A stretch of DNA of 8,522 bases from DYHD01 sp964411065. GTDB lineage: Bacteria > Nitrospirota > Thermodesulfovibrionia > Thermodesulfovibrionales > Dissulfurispiraceae. Each line of letters begins with the position of its first letter. Within the stretch, counting starts at the first letter, position 1. Under the pieces are notes generated by a model, which was given only the letters and a program-made list of their open reading frames with translations, had not been told where the DNA came from and did not search any database. The stretch spans positions 1 through 8,522 of the forward strand of contig CAYPJO010000076.1 of NCBI GenBank assembly GCA_964411065.1, read 5' to 3'. This document shows, piece by piece, positions 1 to 6,913 of the stretch. A program made the translations under genes and the position numbers.

Positions 1-2
1 CT

Positions 3-497
3 ATGTCAAAAACGATTAATAACTTAAAAGAGGCTTTTGCAGGAGAATCACAGGCTAATAGAAAGTATCTCGCCTTTGCTAAAAAGGCAGAAGAAGAAGG
101 ATTCAAACAAGTGGCAAAACTATTCAGAGCTGCAGCAGAAGCTGAGACTATCCATGCCCATAATCACCTAAGAGAATTAGGAGCAATAAAGAGCACTAAA
201 GAGAATTTGCTTGACGCTATAGGCGGAGAAACTCACGAATTTCAGAAAATGTATCCCCTGATGATAGAAGAGGCTGAAGCTGAAGGTAACAGTTCTGCAA
301 AGAGGAGTTTTATATTCGCTAACGAAGTGGAAAAAATACATGCTACTTTATATCAAAAAGCTCTGGATAACTTAGGTAGTAACTCAGAAGTTGATTATTA
401 TGTGTGTCAAGTCTGCGGAAATACCGTTGAAAACGAACCACCAGACGAATGCCCAATCTGCGGAGCTAAAAAACAAGCTTTTAATAAAATTATCTAA
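3..497 (+). CDS. rubrerythrin (diiron peroxidase with C-terminal rubredoxin domain)
   Basis: Rubrerythrins are cytoplasmic non-heme iron proteins that reduce hydrogen peroxide in anaerobes, taking electrons through their rubredoxin domain. The 164-residue product has both expected parts. Residues 1-125 form the ferritin-like four-helix domain, with E15 in a GESQANRKY motif, a first ExxH at E48-H51, and a second at E110-H113 (EKIH). Residues 130-164 form the rubredoxin-like iron site, C135-x2-C138 and C150-x2-C153. The length fits the short rubrerythrin class. The ATG lies two bases from the window edge, so its ribosome binding site and promoter cannot be seen; the start is supported because the family normally begins just before this N-terminal helix. 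It lies 80 bases upstream of the octaheme cytochrome gene on the same strand. Co-transcription is possible, but a weak promoter-like sequence lies between them. Family assignment is secure; the in vivo substrate is family knowledge. Confidence 0.96.
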   Translation: MSKTINNLKEAFAGESQANRKYLAFAKKAEEEGFKQVAKLFRAAAEAETIHAHNHLRELGAIKSTKENLLDAIGGETHEFQKMYPLMIEEAEAEGNSSAKRSFIFANEVEKIHATLYQKALDNLGSNSEVDYYVCQVCGNTVENEPPDECPICGAKKQAFNKII

Positions 498-513
498 GTT
501 GATTAGTGAAAGG

Positions 514-544
514 TTGAACTATTGGAAGTCACAATACCTAAAAT
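514..544 (+). promoter_or_regulatory. weak candidate promoter upstream of the octaheme cytochrome gene
   Basis: A TTGAAC box at 514-519 and a TAAAAT box at 539-544 resemble sigma70 -35 and -10 elements, but the 19-base spacer is longer than usual. It lies in the 80-base gap after rubrerythrin, 33 bases before the cytochrome ATG. It could let the cytochrome pair be expressed separately from rubrerythrin. No hairpin terminator was seen in the gap, so read-through from rubrerythrin is equally possible. Confidence 0.22.
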
Positions 545-577
545 TTCTTGACAATATTTTTAAAAGAGGGAGAGAAG

Positions 578-2098
578 ATGAAAAAATTTTTGTTCTTTGC
601 AATAATTTTAGTCCTTACGATACCTTTTACTATCTTTGGTCAAACTGCTAAAAAGAGCCCTATTCCTGCTACAAGTTCCCAGACTTCAGCTTGCATAGGC
701 TGTCATAAAATATATACACCTGGAATTGTGGAAGATTGGCAAAGGAGCCTTCATGCAAACATCACTCCTGCAATGGCTTTGAAGAAACCAGCTTTAGAGC
801 GAAGAGTCTCTGCTGATAAGTTTGATCCTGCTTTAGTAAATGTTGTAGTGGGATGTTATGAATGTCATAGTCTTAATCCCACCAAACATAAAGATAACTT
901 CAACCATATGGGATATAAGATCAATACCGTCGTTTCCCCTTCAGATTGTGCTACCTGTCACACTACAGAAGCAAAACAATTCTCCTCAAGTAAGAAAGCC
1001 CATGCCCATGGTAACCTAACAAAAAATCCTGTTTTCAACAGCTTAAAAGATACCATAATCTCTGTGAAAAAAATTGAAAATGGAAAGATCACCCAGACCT
1101 CCGCAAGCGCCTCTACTAATCATGAAACGTGTTTTGCCTGTCATGGAACAGAGGTTAAAACGAATGGTTTAAAAGAAGTGGACACTGCTATGGGAAAGAT
1201 TAAAGTTCCTGCACTATCTAATTGGCCCAATCAAGGAGTAGGGAGAATCAACCCTGATGGCAGCTTAGGATCATGCTCATCCTGCCATCCTCGACATAGC
1301 TTTTCCGTAGAAATTGCTCGTAAGCCATATACCTGTGCCCAGTGCCATTTAGATCCTGATGTTCCAGCCTGGAATGTCTATAAAGAGAGTAAGCACGGTA
1401 ATATCTATTTTTCAAAATATCAGGACTGGAATTTTAAGTCCATACCATGGAGAGTGGGAAAAGACTTCCAAGCACCCACCTGTGCAACTTGTCATAACAG
1501 TCTTATCACAACTGCTGATGGTAAAGTCATTGCAGAGAGAACTCATGATTTCGGAGCAAGGTTATGGGTTAGACTTTTCGGCTTGATTTACTCTCATCCA
1601 CAACCAATTCATGGTGATACTTCTATCCTTAAAAACAAAGATGGTCTACCCTTGCCCACAACCTTTACTGGCGAGATTGCAGAAACTGGGCTTATCAATA
1701 GAGATGAGCAAGCAAAAAGGCAAAAGACTATGGAAGCAATCTGCAAGAGTTGCCATAGCACGCAATGGACAAAAAGCCATTTTGTAAAATTAGACAATAC
1801 AATAAAAGAAGTGGATAACATGACCCTGTCTGCAACCTTGCTCCTTTTAGAGGCATGGAAAAATAATCTTGCTGAGGGGCTGATACACGGCAAAAACCCC
1901 TTCGACGATGCAATCGAGCAAATGTGGATTAGGCAATGGCTCTTTTATAGTAACTCAATAAAATATGCATCAGCTATGACAGGAGCCCCCGATTATGCCA
2001 CCTTTAAGAATGGCTGGTGGAACTTATCAGAAAATCTCCAGCATATGATTGACTGGATAGAGTTCAAAAAATCTGCTAAAGGAACTGTAAAGAAATGA
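578..2098 (+). CDS. secreted octaheme cytochrome c, hydroxylamine oxidoreductase (HAO) family
   Basis: Predicted exported eight-heme enzyme of 506 residues, related to hydroxylamine/hydrazine oxidoreductases and to the reductive HAO-like enzymes. The ATG at 578 is chosen because GAGGGAG lies just upstream and the product opens with a signal peptide (MKK, then a hydrophobic run to about residue 21). An upstream in-frame TTG at 548 would put charged residues before it. Eight CxxCH heme sites start at C39, C93, C124, C185, C233, C253, C302 and C389. The block from GRINPDGS through CAQCH to ESKHGNIY is characteristic of HAO-like proteins. No CxxCK is present, which argues against NrfA-like octaheme nitrite reductases, and no widely spaced heme motif of the MccA sulfite reductase type was seen. 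By analogy heme 4 (C185-H189) is the catalytic heme. The C-terminal helical region has tyrosines at Y457, Y463 and Y473; whether one matches the HAO cross-linking tyrosine decides oxidative versus reductive chemistry and needs an alignment. There is no C-terminal membrane anchor, so it is probably soluble and periplasmic. It overlaps the next gene by 4 bases. Confidence 0.93.
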   Translation: MKKFLFFAIILVLTIPFTIFGQTAKKSPIPATSSQTSACIGCHKIYTPGIVEDWQRSLHANITPAMALKKPALERRVSADKFDPALVNVVVGCYECHSLNPTKHKDNFNHMGYKINTVVSPSDCATCHTTEAKQFSSSKKAHAHGNLTKNPVFNSLKDTIISVKKIENGKITQTSASASTNHETCFACHGTEVKTNGLKEVDTAMGKIKVPALSNWPNQGVGRINPDGSLGSCSSCHPRHSFSVEIARKPYTCAQCHLDPDVPAWNVYKESKHGNIYFSKYQDWNFKSIPWRVGKDFQAPTCATCHNSLITTADGKVIAERTHDFGARLWVRLFGLIYSHPQPIHGDTSILKNKDGLPLPTTFTGEIAETGLINRDEQAKRQKTMEAICKSCHSTQWTKSHFVKLDNTIKEVDNMTLSATLLLLEAWKNNLAEGLIHGKNPFDDAIEQMWIRQWLFYSNSIKYASAMTGAPDYATFKNGWWNLSENLQHMIDWIEFKKSAKGTVKK

Positions 2099-2670
2099 AG
2101 GTAGTAGCTTTTTATGGAAGTCCAAGAGTGGGTGGTAATTCCCAGATTCTTTTAGATGAGGCTTTAAAGCCTATTGGAGAAGCGGGTCATGAGATAATTT
2201 CCTTCAAACTGAACTTTATGAATATTAAACCTTGCCAAAATTGCGGTGGCTGTGATAAAACGGGCAAATGTATTATTGTAAATGATGATATGCAAGAGAT
2301 CTATGAAGCTATTAGGGGAGGAGATAGATTTATTGTCTCTTCCCCTATCTTTTTCTTTGCTTTGAGCGCTCAAACAAAGATTATGATAGATCGTTGTCAG
2401 GCTTTCTGGTCAGAGAAGTATTTACTCAAAAGGGGAATCCCTGAGGGGCAATATGGTAGAAAGGGTCTCCTTTTACTTGTTGGTGGAATGAAAAAGGAGA
2501 TAGGTATTAAGTGTGCAGAGAACACTGCCAAAGCCTTCTTCAGAACAATAAGCGTCCCCTCTCATGAAACCTTAGCCTATCTTGAAGTTGACGCAAAAGG
2601 CGATATCCTTAAACACCCCTCTGCTCTTAGAGAGGCTTACGATGCTGGTAAGAGATTGATTCAAGTTTAA
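2095..2670 (+). CDS. flavodoxin-fold NAD(P)H/FMN reductase-like protein, probable iron-sulfur flavoprotein
   Basis: A 191-residue cytoplasmic protein of the NADPH-dependent FMN reductase / iron-sulfur flavoprotein superfamily. The N-terminus has the FMN phosphate-binding loop GSPRVGGNS (residues 8-16). A compact cysteine cluster follows: C47-x2-C50-x2-C53-x5-C59. This fits the CX2CX2CX4-7C pattern that binds a 4Fe-4S cluster in archaeal iron-sulfur flavoproteins. SSPIFFFALSAQTKIMIDR lower in the protein is the usual flavin-contact strand and dimer helix of the family. The ATG overlaps the TGA of the octaheme cytochrome (ATGA), so translation is probably coupled; the nearest Shine-Dalgarno-like sequence, AAAGGAA, lies about 10 bases upstream. 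Family members transfer electrons between ferredoxin or NAD(P)H and various acceptors. The coupled arrangement suggests a shared condition or pathway with the cytochrome, but the two should sit on opposite sides of the membrane, so direct contact is unlikely. The cluster is inferred from cysteine spacing only. Confidence 0.88.
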   Translation: MKVVAFYGSPRVGGNSQILLDEALKPIGEAGHEIISFKLNFMNIKPCQNCGGCDKTGKCIIVNDDMQEIYEAIRGGDRFIVSSPIFFFALSAQTKIMIDRCQAFWSEKYLLKRGIPEGQYGRKGLLLLVGGMKKEIGIKCAENTAKAFFRTISVPSHETLAYLEVDAKGDILKHPSALREAYDAGKRLIQV

Positions 2671-2682
2671 GAATATTTTAAT

Positions 2683-3747
2683 TTAACCCTTCCATAAAGT
2701 TATCTCATGGAGGTCTTCTTTCTTAAGAGAATTTTTTATTTCCTCATAGACTCTTGAAATATAGATAGTAGAAAGACATTTTTTATTATTGCACCTTTGC
2801 AAGTGAAAGCTACTACAAGGTGCACATTCAATTTTTGGCACAAGACCCTTAACATTATTATATGGCGGTCTCCATACATTATGGTTTGTAGGGCCAAAAA
2901 TAATTAGCACTCTCTTACAAAGCAATGCTGAAAGATGTGATACACCGGAGTCATTCCCCAAGTAGATATCAGAAAGCCTCAAGAAGGAAGCAATTGTGAT
3001 AAGTGTTGATTCCGCAATATGAATAATATTCTTCCGACCTCTAATGAAATCGTCTATTTTCTTCTTAAAAGCCAAAGATTCTGCCGGTCCAGTAAGAATA
3101 ATCACAAAAATATCTAAGCTCTGCATCAAAAGCTCCGTAAGACTAAGGTAGTTTTCTAAGGGCCAGCACTTTTGTAAACTACCACTCCCAGGATGGATTG
3201 CTAATATTGGCATTAAGGTGTCAAAGCCCCGATCACTTAAAAATTCTTTTGCTTCAGTCATTATTTTTTCAGGGATCTCAATGATCTTAGAAGCAAATTG
3301 ATAGGTAAAAAGGTTCTTAATCTTTGTTTTTTTATTATGACCCAGAAATTGTCTGAGTCTATACTCTGCAATATTTATGTCAGGATCTTCATCAGAAATA
3401 GTTTTTATAACAATTGTATCAGGGATCACCTTTTTAATATTTTCCCCTATAGCAGCGGGGAACTTTGCAGAAAAAATAACAGCCCTATTGAATTGACTCA
3501 AAAAAGCCCTTAATTCTGGGGTTAAAGTATGATAATAAAGGGGGGTATAAAATAGACTATCTACTCTGGATGTTTCATTTATTAGCGAAGCTTGTATCGA
3601 AAATTCACCTATATCTTTTCTTGTAGCAAGATGTAAAAAAGAGTTTCCTTTCAATAAGTATATAATTGGCAGAGAGAGTAAGACATCTCCCAGCGCACCA
3701 TCATGGTGAATGAATACCTTATATCTCACAGAATATCTCACAGACAA
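2683..3747 (-). CDS. glycosyltransferase family 9 (ADP-heptose:LPS heptosyltransferase-like)
   Basis: A 354-residue GT9/GT-B enzyme, the family that adds heptose (or other sugars) to the lipopolysaccharide inner core on the cytoplasmic face of the inner membrane. The N-terminal motif DGALGDVLLSLP carries D21, matching the catalytic aspartate of WaaC/WaaF. The C-terminal donor-binding half shows HPGSGS (185-190), an ILTGPAE strand (about 217-223), and GNDSGVSHLSALL followed by GPTNHNVWRP (264-293). The late CAPC...C...C cysteines (308-324) are common in this family. The start is uncertain: TTG at 3747 has only a weak GAAG upstream, and in-frame GTG codons occur at residues 3 and 7 because a 12-base tandem duplication spans the start. 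The conserved fold begins at about residue 10, so any of the three works. It ends 12 bases from the iron-sulfur flavoprotein gene, convergently. No other LPS core genes are adjacent, so acceptor and sugar cannot be specified. Confidence 0.87.
   Translation of the reverse strand: MSVRYSVRYKVFIHHDGALGDVLLSLPIIYLLKGNSFLHLATRKDIGEFSIQASLINETSRVDSLFYTPLYYHTLTPELRAFLSQFNRAVIFSAKFPAAIGENIKKVIPDTIVIKTISDEDPDINIAEYRLRQFLGHNKKTKIKNLFTYQFASKIIEIPEKIMTEAKEFLSDRGFDTLMPILAIHPGSGSLQKCWPLENYLSLTELLMQSLDIFVIILTGPAESLAFKKKIDDFIRGRKNIIHIAESTLITIASFLRLSDIYLGNDSGVSHLSALLCKRVLIIFGPTNHNVWRPPYNNVKGLVPKIECAPCSSFHLQRCNNKKCLSTIYISRVYEEIKNSLKKEDLHEITLWKG
3721..3744. repeat. perfect 12-base tandem duplication at the start of the glycosyltransferase gene
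   Basis: ATATCTCACAGA is present twice in direct succession (3721-3732 and 3733-3744). On the coding (-) strand it encodes SVRY-SVRY at residues 2-9. The unit is a multiple of three, so it does not break the frame, but each copy supplies an extra in-frame GTG that could act as a start. It most likely arose by replication slippage. Confidence 0.9.
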
Positions 3748-3837
3748 AAAGCTTCAGAATAAAAAAGTTTAGCCCAGACTTCTAAAACAAATAAACGAGT
3801 CGGTTTACAGATAATTATAATTTTGATATATTTAAAT
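3748..3837. promoter_or_regulatory. AT-rich divergent intergenic region with promoter-like sequences
   Basis: This 90-base gap separates the divergent glycosyltransferase and HDOD genes, so it should hold promoters for both. For the + strand, TTTACA at 3804-3809 lies 17 bases before TATATT at 3827-3832, which would give an almost leaderless transcript. A TATAAT at 3816-3821 lacks a good -35 partner. A perfect 12-base palindrome, ATATTTAAATAT (3828-3839), overlaps the HDOD start and might be an operator, but in such AT-rich DNA it may be chance. No clear - strand promoter was recognised. Confidence 0.3.
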
Positions 3838-5018
3838 ATGTCAAACATAAAAACAGATGAAATAATAAAGCAAATTGATAAAGGTTATAATCTCCCTGTT
3901 CTCTCTCCTATTGCACTAAAACTAATTGAAACAATTTCTCAAAACAACACATTCTTAATTGATGTAGCCTCTATAATCCAAGAGGATCGATCCCTAACGT
4001 TCAGACTACTAAAACTTACTAATAGTCCTTTTTATAGAATCTCCTCTCCTGTCACTACAATCAACGATGCACTTATGGGAATTGGCCTAAATCAGTTAAA
4101 ATTAATAGCTCTCTCAATAATATCTATTAGAGAAACTTTTCCTCTGAGCAATTATGGTCCAACGGATTATGAACAATTCTGGAAGATACCCCTTTATCAA
4201 GCTCTTTTAGCAAAGGGGTTAGCTCAGAGCTAAGGTAATTATAATTCTGACGAAGCATTTGTTGCAGGTCTTATTTCAAAGATTGGATTATTAATCCTCT
4301 TTGATATTATTAAAGATAAAGATATGGATGCTCAAATACAATTTCATCCTCTTGAGGAATTATTAGATTTTGAGGAGAAAAGATATGGAATAAATCATAG
4401 AATAATTGGAGAAGCTGCTCTTAGATTTTGGAGGCTTCCTGACTCTATAATTGTCTGCCAAAGATCTTATAAAGAAACTTACTTAAATAATCTTAGTCCT
4501 TTAGCATACGTATGTGAAATCGCTCGTAGATGTGCTGGATTTATTTGTTATAAAGAATCGAATTGGAGGAATCTATATATTGAATCTGAAGGGAGATATA
4601 AAATAAGACATGAAATCCTGAACGACAGTATAGTTGAAGTCTTTAATATCGTAGAAACCTTTGCAGAAAGTTTGAAAATAAAAATAATAAATAGGCAAAA
4701 TGATATAGGGATTTTAGTAGAAAAGGCAAAAGAGTCTCCCACAGACAGTAATCGGCTTTTGACAAGCTCCACTGAAAAAATTCTTCCACCATTTCAGAGT
4801 CTTAAAGCCACCAGCTGTGACCCTATCGTGAGTAACACCTTTCAGGCAATTGCTCATGAAATTAGAATCCTCTAACTATTTTAGGAGGCTTTGCACGAAG
4901 ATTAGGTAAAATTCATACTCCTACTTTTAAGGATTGGAGATATGTTCAACAGATCATTGAGGAGACAGAAAGATTAGAATCAGTATTAGATGCAATGATA
5001 ACAAAAAGATTCCAGTAA
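3838..5018 (+). pseudogene. disrupted HDOD domain-histidine kinase phosphoacceptor protein
   Basis: An apparently inactivated signalling gene. Reading from ATG 3838, an HDOD domain (HD-related output domain, common in bacterial signalling proteins) begins at once: LPVLSPIALKLIETI, then SLTFRLLKLTNSPFYR and INDALMGIGLNQLKLIALS. The frame is cut by TAA at 4231-4233 (codon 132), where a leucine codon (TTA) would be expected. The same frame continues with GNYNSDEAFVAGLISKIGLL, a normal HDOD continuation, and then YGINHRIIGEAALRFWRLP. At about 4867 one A is missing from AGAAATCC. Restoring it joins AHEIR to NPLTILGGFARRL, an exact histidine kinase H-box (phosphoacceptor H340), and the frame then runs to TAA at 5016-5018. 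The repaired protein would be about 393 residues. It ends soon after the HisKA dimerisation helices, with no ATP-binding domain. ATG at 4324 could restart translation but has little ribosome binding signal. An in-frame TTG at 3823 is an alternative upstream start. Sequencing error or a recently dead gene are both possible. Confidence 0.88.
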
Positions 5019-5062
5019 AGAAACATTGATTTTCCTCAAAAGTTTTAAGTATCCTTAAACCG

Positions 5063-5617
5063 ATGACTGAAAGAGAACTTTTAATCCAACTTATCAAAGA
5101 GCGTTCTTATAAATACAGCGAAAATCCTCCTTTTAAACTGTCTTCAGGTGGCTATAGCTGTTTTTATTTTGATTTGAAAAAGACCACTTATTCGCCATTA
5201 GGACAATTTCTAATCGGAAAAATTCTCTTTGAAAAAATAAAAGAGCTTTCCCTGAAGATAGATGCTATTGGCGGCTTAACAATGGGAGCTGACCCTCTTG
5301 CATGCGCTGTTGCTCGTTATTCCTATGATAAGGGAGAACCTATTGAGGCCTTTACCATACGAAAAGAGCCAAAAAGCCATGGCACTATGCACCAAATTGA
5401 GGGTTATATTAAAAAGGGAGATAGAGTCATAATCATTGATGATGTCATTACAACTGGAAGCTCTACTATAAAAGCCATTAAAGTAGCTGAAGAATTTGGC
5501 CTTGATATTCAGAGTGTTATAGTCCTTTTAGATAGATGTGAGCAAAATGGTAAACAAAATATTGAAGCTCATGGATACAAGGTATATAGTATTTTAAACC
5601 TCTATGACTTTCAATAA
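5063..5617 (+). CDS. pyrE: orotate phosphoribosyltransferase
   Basis: Catalyses orotate + PRPP to orotidine 5'-phosphate and pyrophosphate in cytoplasmic de novo pyrimidine synthesis. The 184-residue product has the full family pattern: FKLSSGGYSCFYFDLKK near the N-terminus (orotate side), GGLTMGADPLA at 70-80, the flexible catalytic loop RKEPKSHG at 100-107, and the PRPP-binding motif VIIIDDVITTGSS at 122-134, with its adjacent acidic pair. The length is normal for the shorter bacterial PyrE type. The ATG at 5063 matches the usual N-terminus (an ERELL-type helix followed by an ERSYKYSE-type segment), but no Shine-Dalgarno sequence precedes it. A TTGATT (5027-5032) 17 bases before TATCCT (5050-5055) could drive a nearly leaderless mRNA; this is a guess. 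It follows the broken HDOD gene by 44 bases and converges on proA. No other pyrimidine genes are visible. Confidence 0.95.
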   Translation: MTERELLIQLIKERSYKYSENPPFKLSSGGYSCFYFDLKKTTYSPLGQFLIGKILFEKIKELSLKIDAIGGLTMGADPLACAVARYSYDKGEPIEAFTIRKEPKSHGTMHQIEGYIKKGDRVIIIDDVITTGSSTIKAIKVAEEFGLDIQSVIVLLDRCEQNGKQNIEAHGYKVYSILNLYDFQ

Positions 5618-5626
5618 GTCACTCTC

Positions 5627-5658
5627 AAAAGGTAACTTACTTCGAAGGAGTCACTTTT
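5627..5658. terminator. possible imperfect bidirectional terminator between pyrE and proA
   Basis: The 39-base gap between the convergent pyrE and proA stops can fold imperfectly. AAAAG at 5627-5631 pairs with CTTTT at 5654-5658, with further broken pairing (AACT with AGT) around a loop containing TTCGAAG. Both outer ends are A- or T-rich, as in a bidirectional terminator, but the stem is interrupted and the GC content is low. It reaches into the proA stop codon. Confidence 0.25.
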
Positions 5659-6913
5659 ACTCTCTTAACTGACCGCTCCCAAAAACCACAAATTTGCTAC
5701 AGGTAAGCTCTTCAAGCCCCATAGGACCTCTAGCATGAATCTTATCAGTAGAAATACCTATCTCTGCACCTAATCCAAATTGGTATCCGTCATTCAGACG
5801 AGTAGAAGCATTTACAAAAACTGCAGAAGAATCTACTTCCTTAAGAAATCTCATAGCCCTATTATAATCCTTTGTAACAATAGAATCAGAGTGAGCTGAA
5901 CCGTATTTCATAATGTGTTCTATGGCTTCATCCATGTCTTTAACCACTTTGACATTTAAAATAAGATCGAGATACTCGTTGTAAAAATCCTCTTCTTTAA
6001 CCTCTTTAATACCCTTGAATATAGAAATAGTTTTAGGACAACCTTTTAAATCTACACCATAATCCTTCAACCTTTGCAACATGGAAGGTAAAAAAATATC
6101 AGCTATTGCTTCATCTACGAGCATTGTCTCCATTGCATTACAGGTAGCAGGCCTTTGAACTTTAGCATTAAAACAAATCTCTTCAGCCATCCTCAAATCA
6201 GCATCCCTATCAACGAAAACATGACAAACTCCCTTATAATGTTTCAGCACTGGTATCCTAGAATTTTCAGTTACTGTTCTAATTAAACCCTCACCACCTC
6301 TTGGAATTATTAGATCAATTAAACCTTCCAACTTGAGCATTTCCATTATTACTTGCCTATCAGGATTATCTATAAAGGTGATAGCTCCTGCAGGGATTCC
6401 TTCTGAACTCGCTATATTCCTTAATATTCCTACTATTGCCTTATTGGAATTTATTGCCTCCGAACCGCCTCTTAAGATAACAGCATTACCAGCCTTAAGG
6501 CACAAGCCTGTAGAATCAGCTGTTACATTAGGACGCGCTTCATATATAATACCTATCACCCCAATAGGTACCCTCATTCTACCTACTAACATACCATTAG
6601 GCCTTTGCTTCATACTAAATATTTCACCTACAGGATCTGGTAATTGAGCTACCTCTAATAAGCCTGCAGACATTTCCTCTATTCGTTTTCTGTTTAATGT
6701 GAGTCTATCAATCAATGCTTTTGATAATCCCTTTTTTTCGGCTAATTCTACATCTTTTAAATTCTCTGTTAAAAGCATCTCAGTTGATCTATTAATAGCT
6801 TCTGCCATCTTTATCAAAATTGCATTTTTGGTTTTAGATGGCGCCTTTGCAAGATTTCTAGCACCTTCCCTTGCTTCCATAGCTTTCTCTATTACATATT
6901 TTTTTAAATCCAT
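5657..6913 (-). CDS. proA: gamma-glutamyl phosphate reductase (glutamate-5-semialdehyde dehydrogenase)
   Basis: NADPH-dependent reduction of gamma-glutamyl phosphate to glutamate 5-semialdehyde, the second step of proline synthesis, in the cytoplasm. The 418-residue protein is full length for ProA. It shows RVPIGVIGIIYEARPNVT (ALDH-type cofactor region), AGNAVILRGGSEAINSN, the IIPRGGEGL segment, HYKGVCHVFVD, and the catalytic cysteine C258 in QRPATCNAMETM. The C-terminus has NASTRLNDGYQFGLGAEIGIST followed by HARGPMGLEELT, both diagnostic. The ATG at 6913 is preferred to an in-frame TTG at 6925 because GGGGGA sits 4 bases before it. It lies 93 bases downstream of kdsA on the same strand. The usual partner proB (glutamate 5-kinase) is not in the window, so it is presumably elsewhere in the genome. 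Confidence 0.97.
   Translation of the reverse strand: MDLKKYVIEKAMEAREGARNLAKAPSKTKNAILIKMAEAINRSTEMLLTENLKDVELAEKKGLSKALIDRLTLNRKRIEEMSAGLLEVAQLPDPVGEIFSMKQRPNGMLVGRMRVPIGVIGIIYEARPNVTADSTGLCLKAGNAVILRGGSEAINSNKAIVGILRNIASSEGIPAGAITFIDNPDRQVIMEMLKLEGLIDLIIPRGGEGLIRTVTENSRIPVLKHYKGVCHVFVDRDADLRMAEEICFNAKVQRPATCNAMETMLVDEAIADIFLPSMLQRLKDYGVDLKGCPKTISIFKGIKEVKEEDFYNEYLDLILNVKVVKDMDEAIEHIMKYGSAHSDSIVTKDYNRAMRFLKEVDSSAVFVNASTRLNDGYQFGLGAEIGISTDKIHARGPMGLEELTCSKFVVFGSGQLRE

Noticed and set aside
548..580. TTG at 548 as start of the octaheme cytochrome, or TTGACA at 548-553 as a -35 box
   Set aside because: The ATG at 578 has the ribosome binding site and starts the signal peptide. A -10 at proper spacing from TTGACA would fall on AGAGAA next to the ATG, so the TTGACA is probably chance.
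391..651. 86-residue + strand reading frame across the rubrerythrin end and cytochrome start
   Set aside because: It overlaps rubrerythrin and the cytochrome signal peptide in another frame, has no ribosome binding site, and its cysteine-bearing start is a frame-shifted copy of the rubredoxin codons.
1609..1913. Two - strand reading frames (94 and 61 residues) inside the cytochrome gene
   Set aside because: They lie within strongly supported heme-protein coding sequence and show no recognisable domain.
2671..2682. Terminator between the convergent flavoprotein and glycosyltransferase genes
   Set aside because: The 12-base gap is plain AT sequence without an inverted repeat.
3298..3513. 71-residue + strand frame inside the glycosyltransferase gene
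   Set aside because: It is antisense to conserved GT9 sequence, with no start signal.
4231..4233. Programmed stop codon readthrough in the HDOD gene
   Set aside because: No recoding signal such as a downstream stem-loop was seen, and the separate frameshift in the same gene is better explained by decay or sequencing error.
4324..4875. A separate 183-residue gene beginning at ATG 4324
   Set aside because: It is in the same frame as the preceding HDOD fragment with only one stop codon between them, begins mid-domain and lacks a ribosome binding site. It is a fragment of one broken gene.
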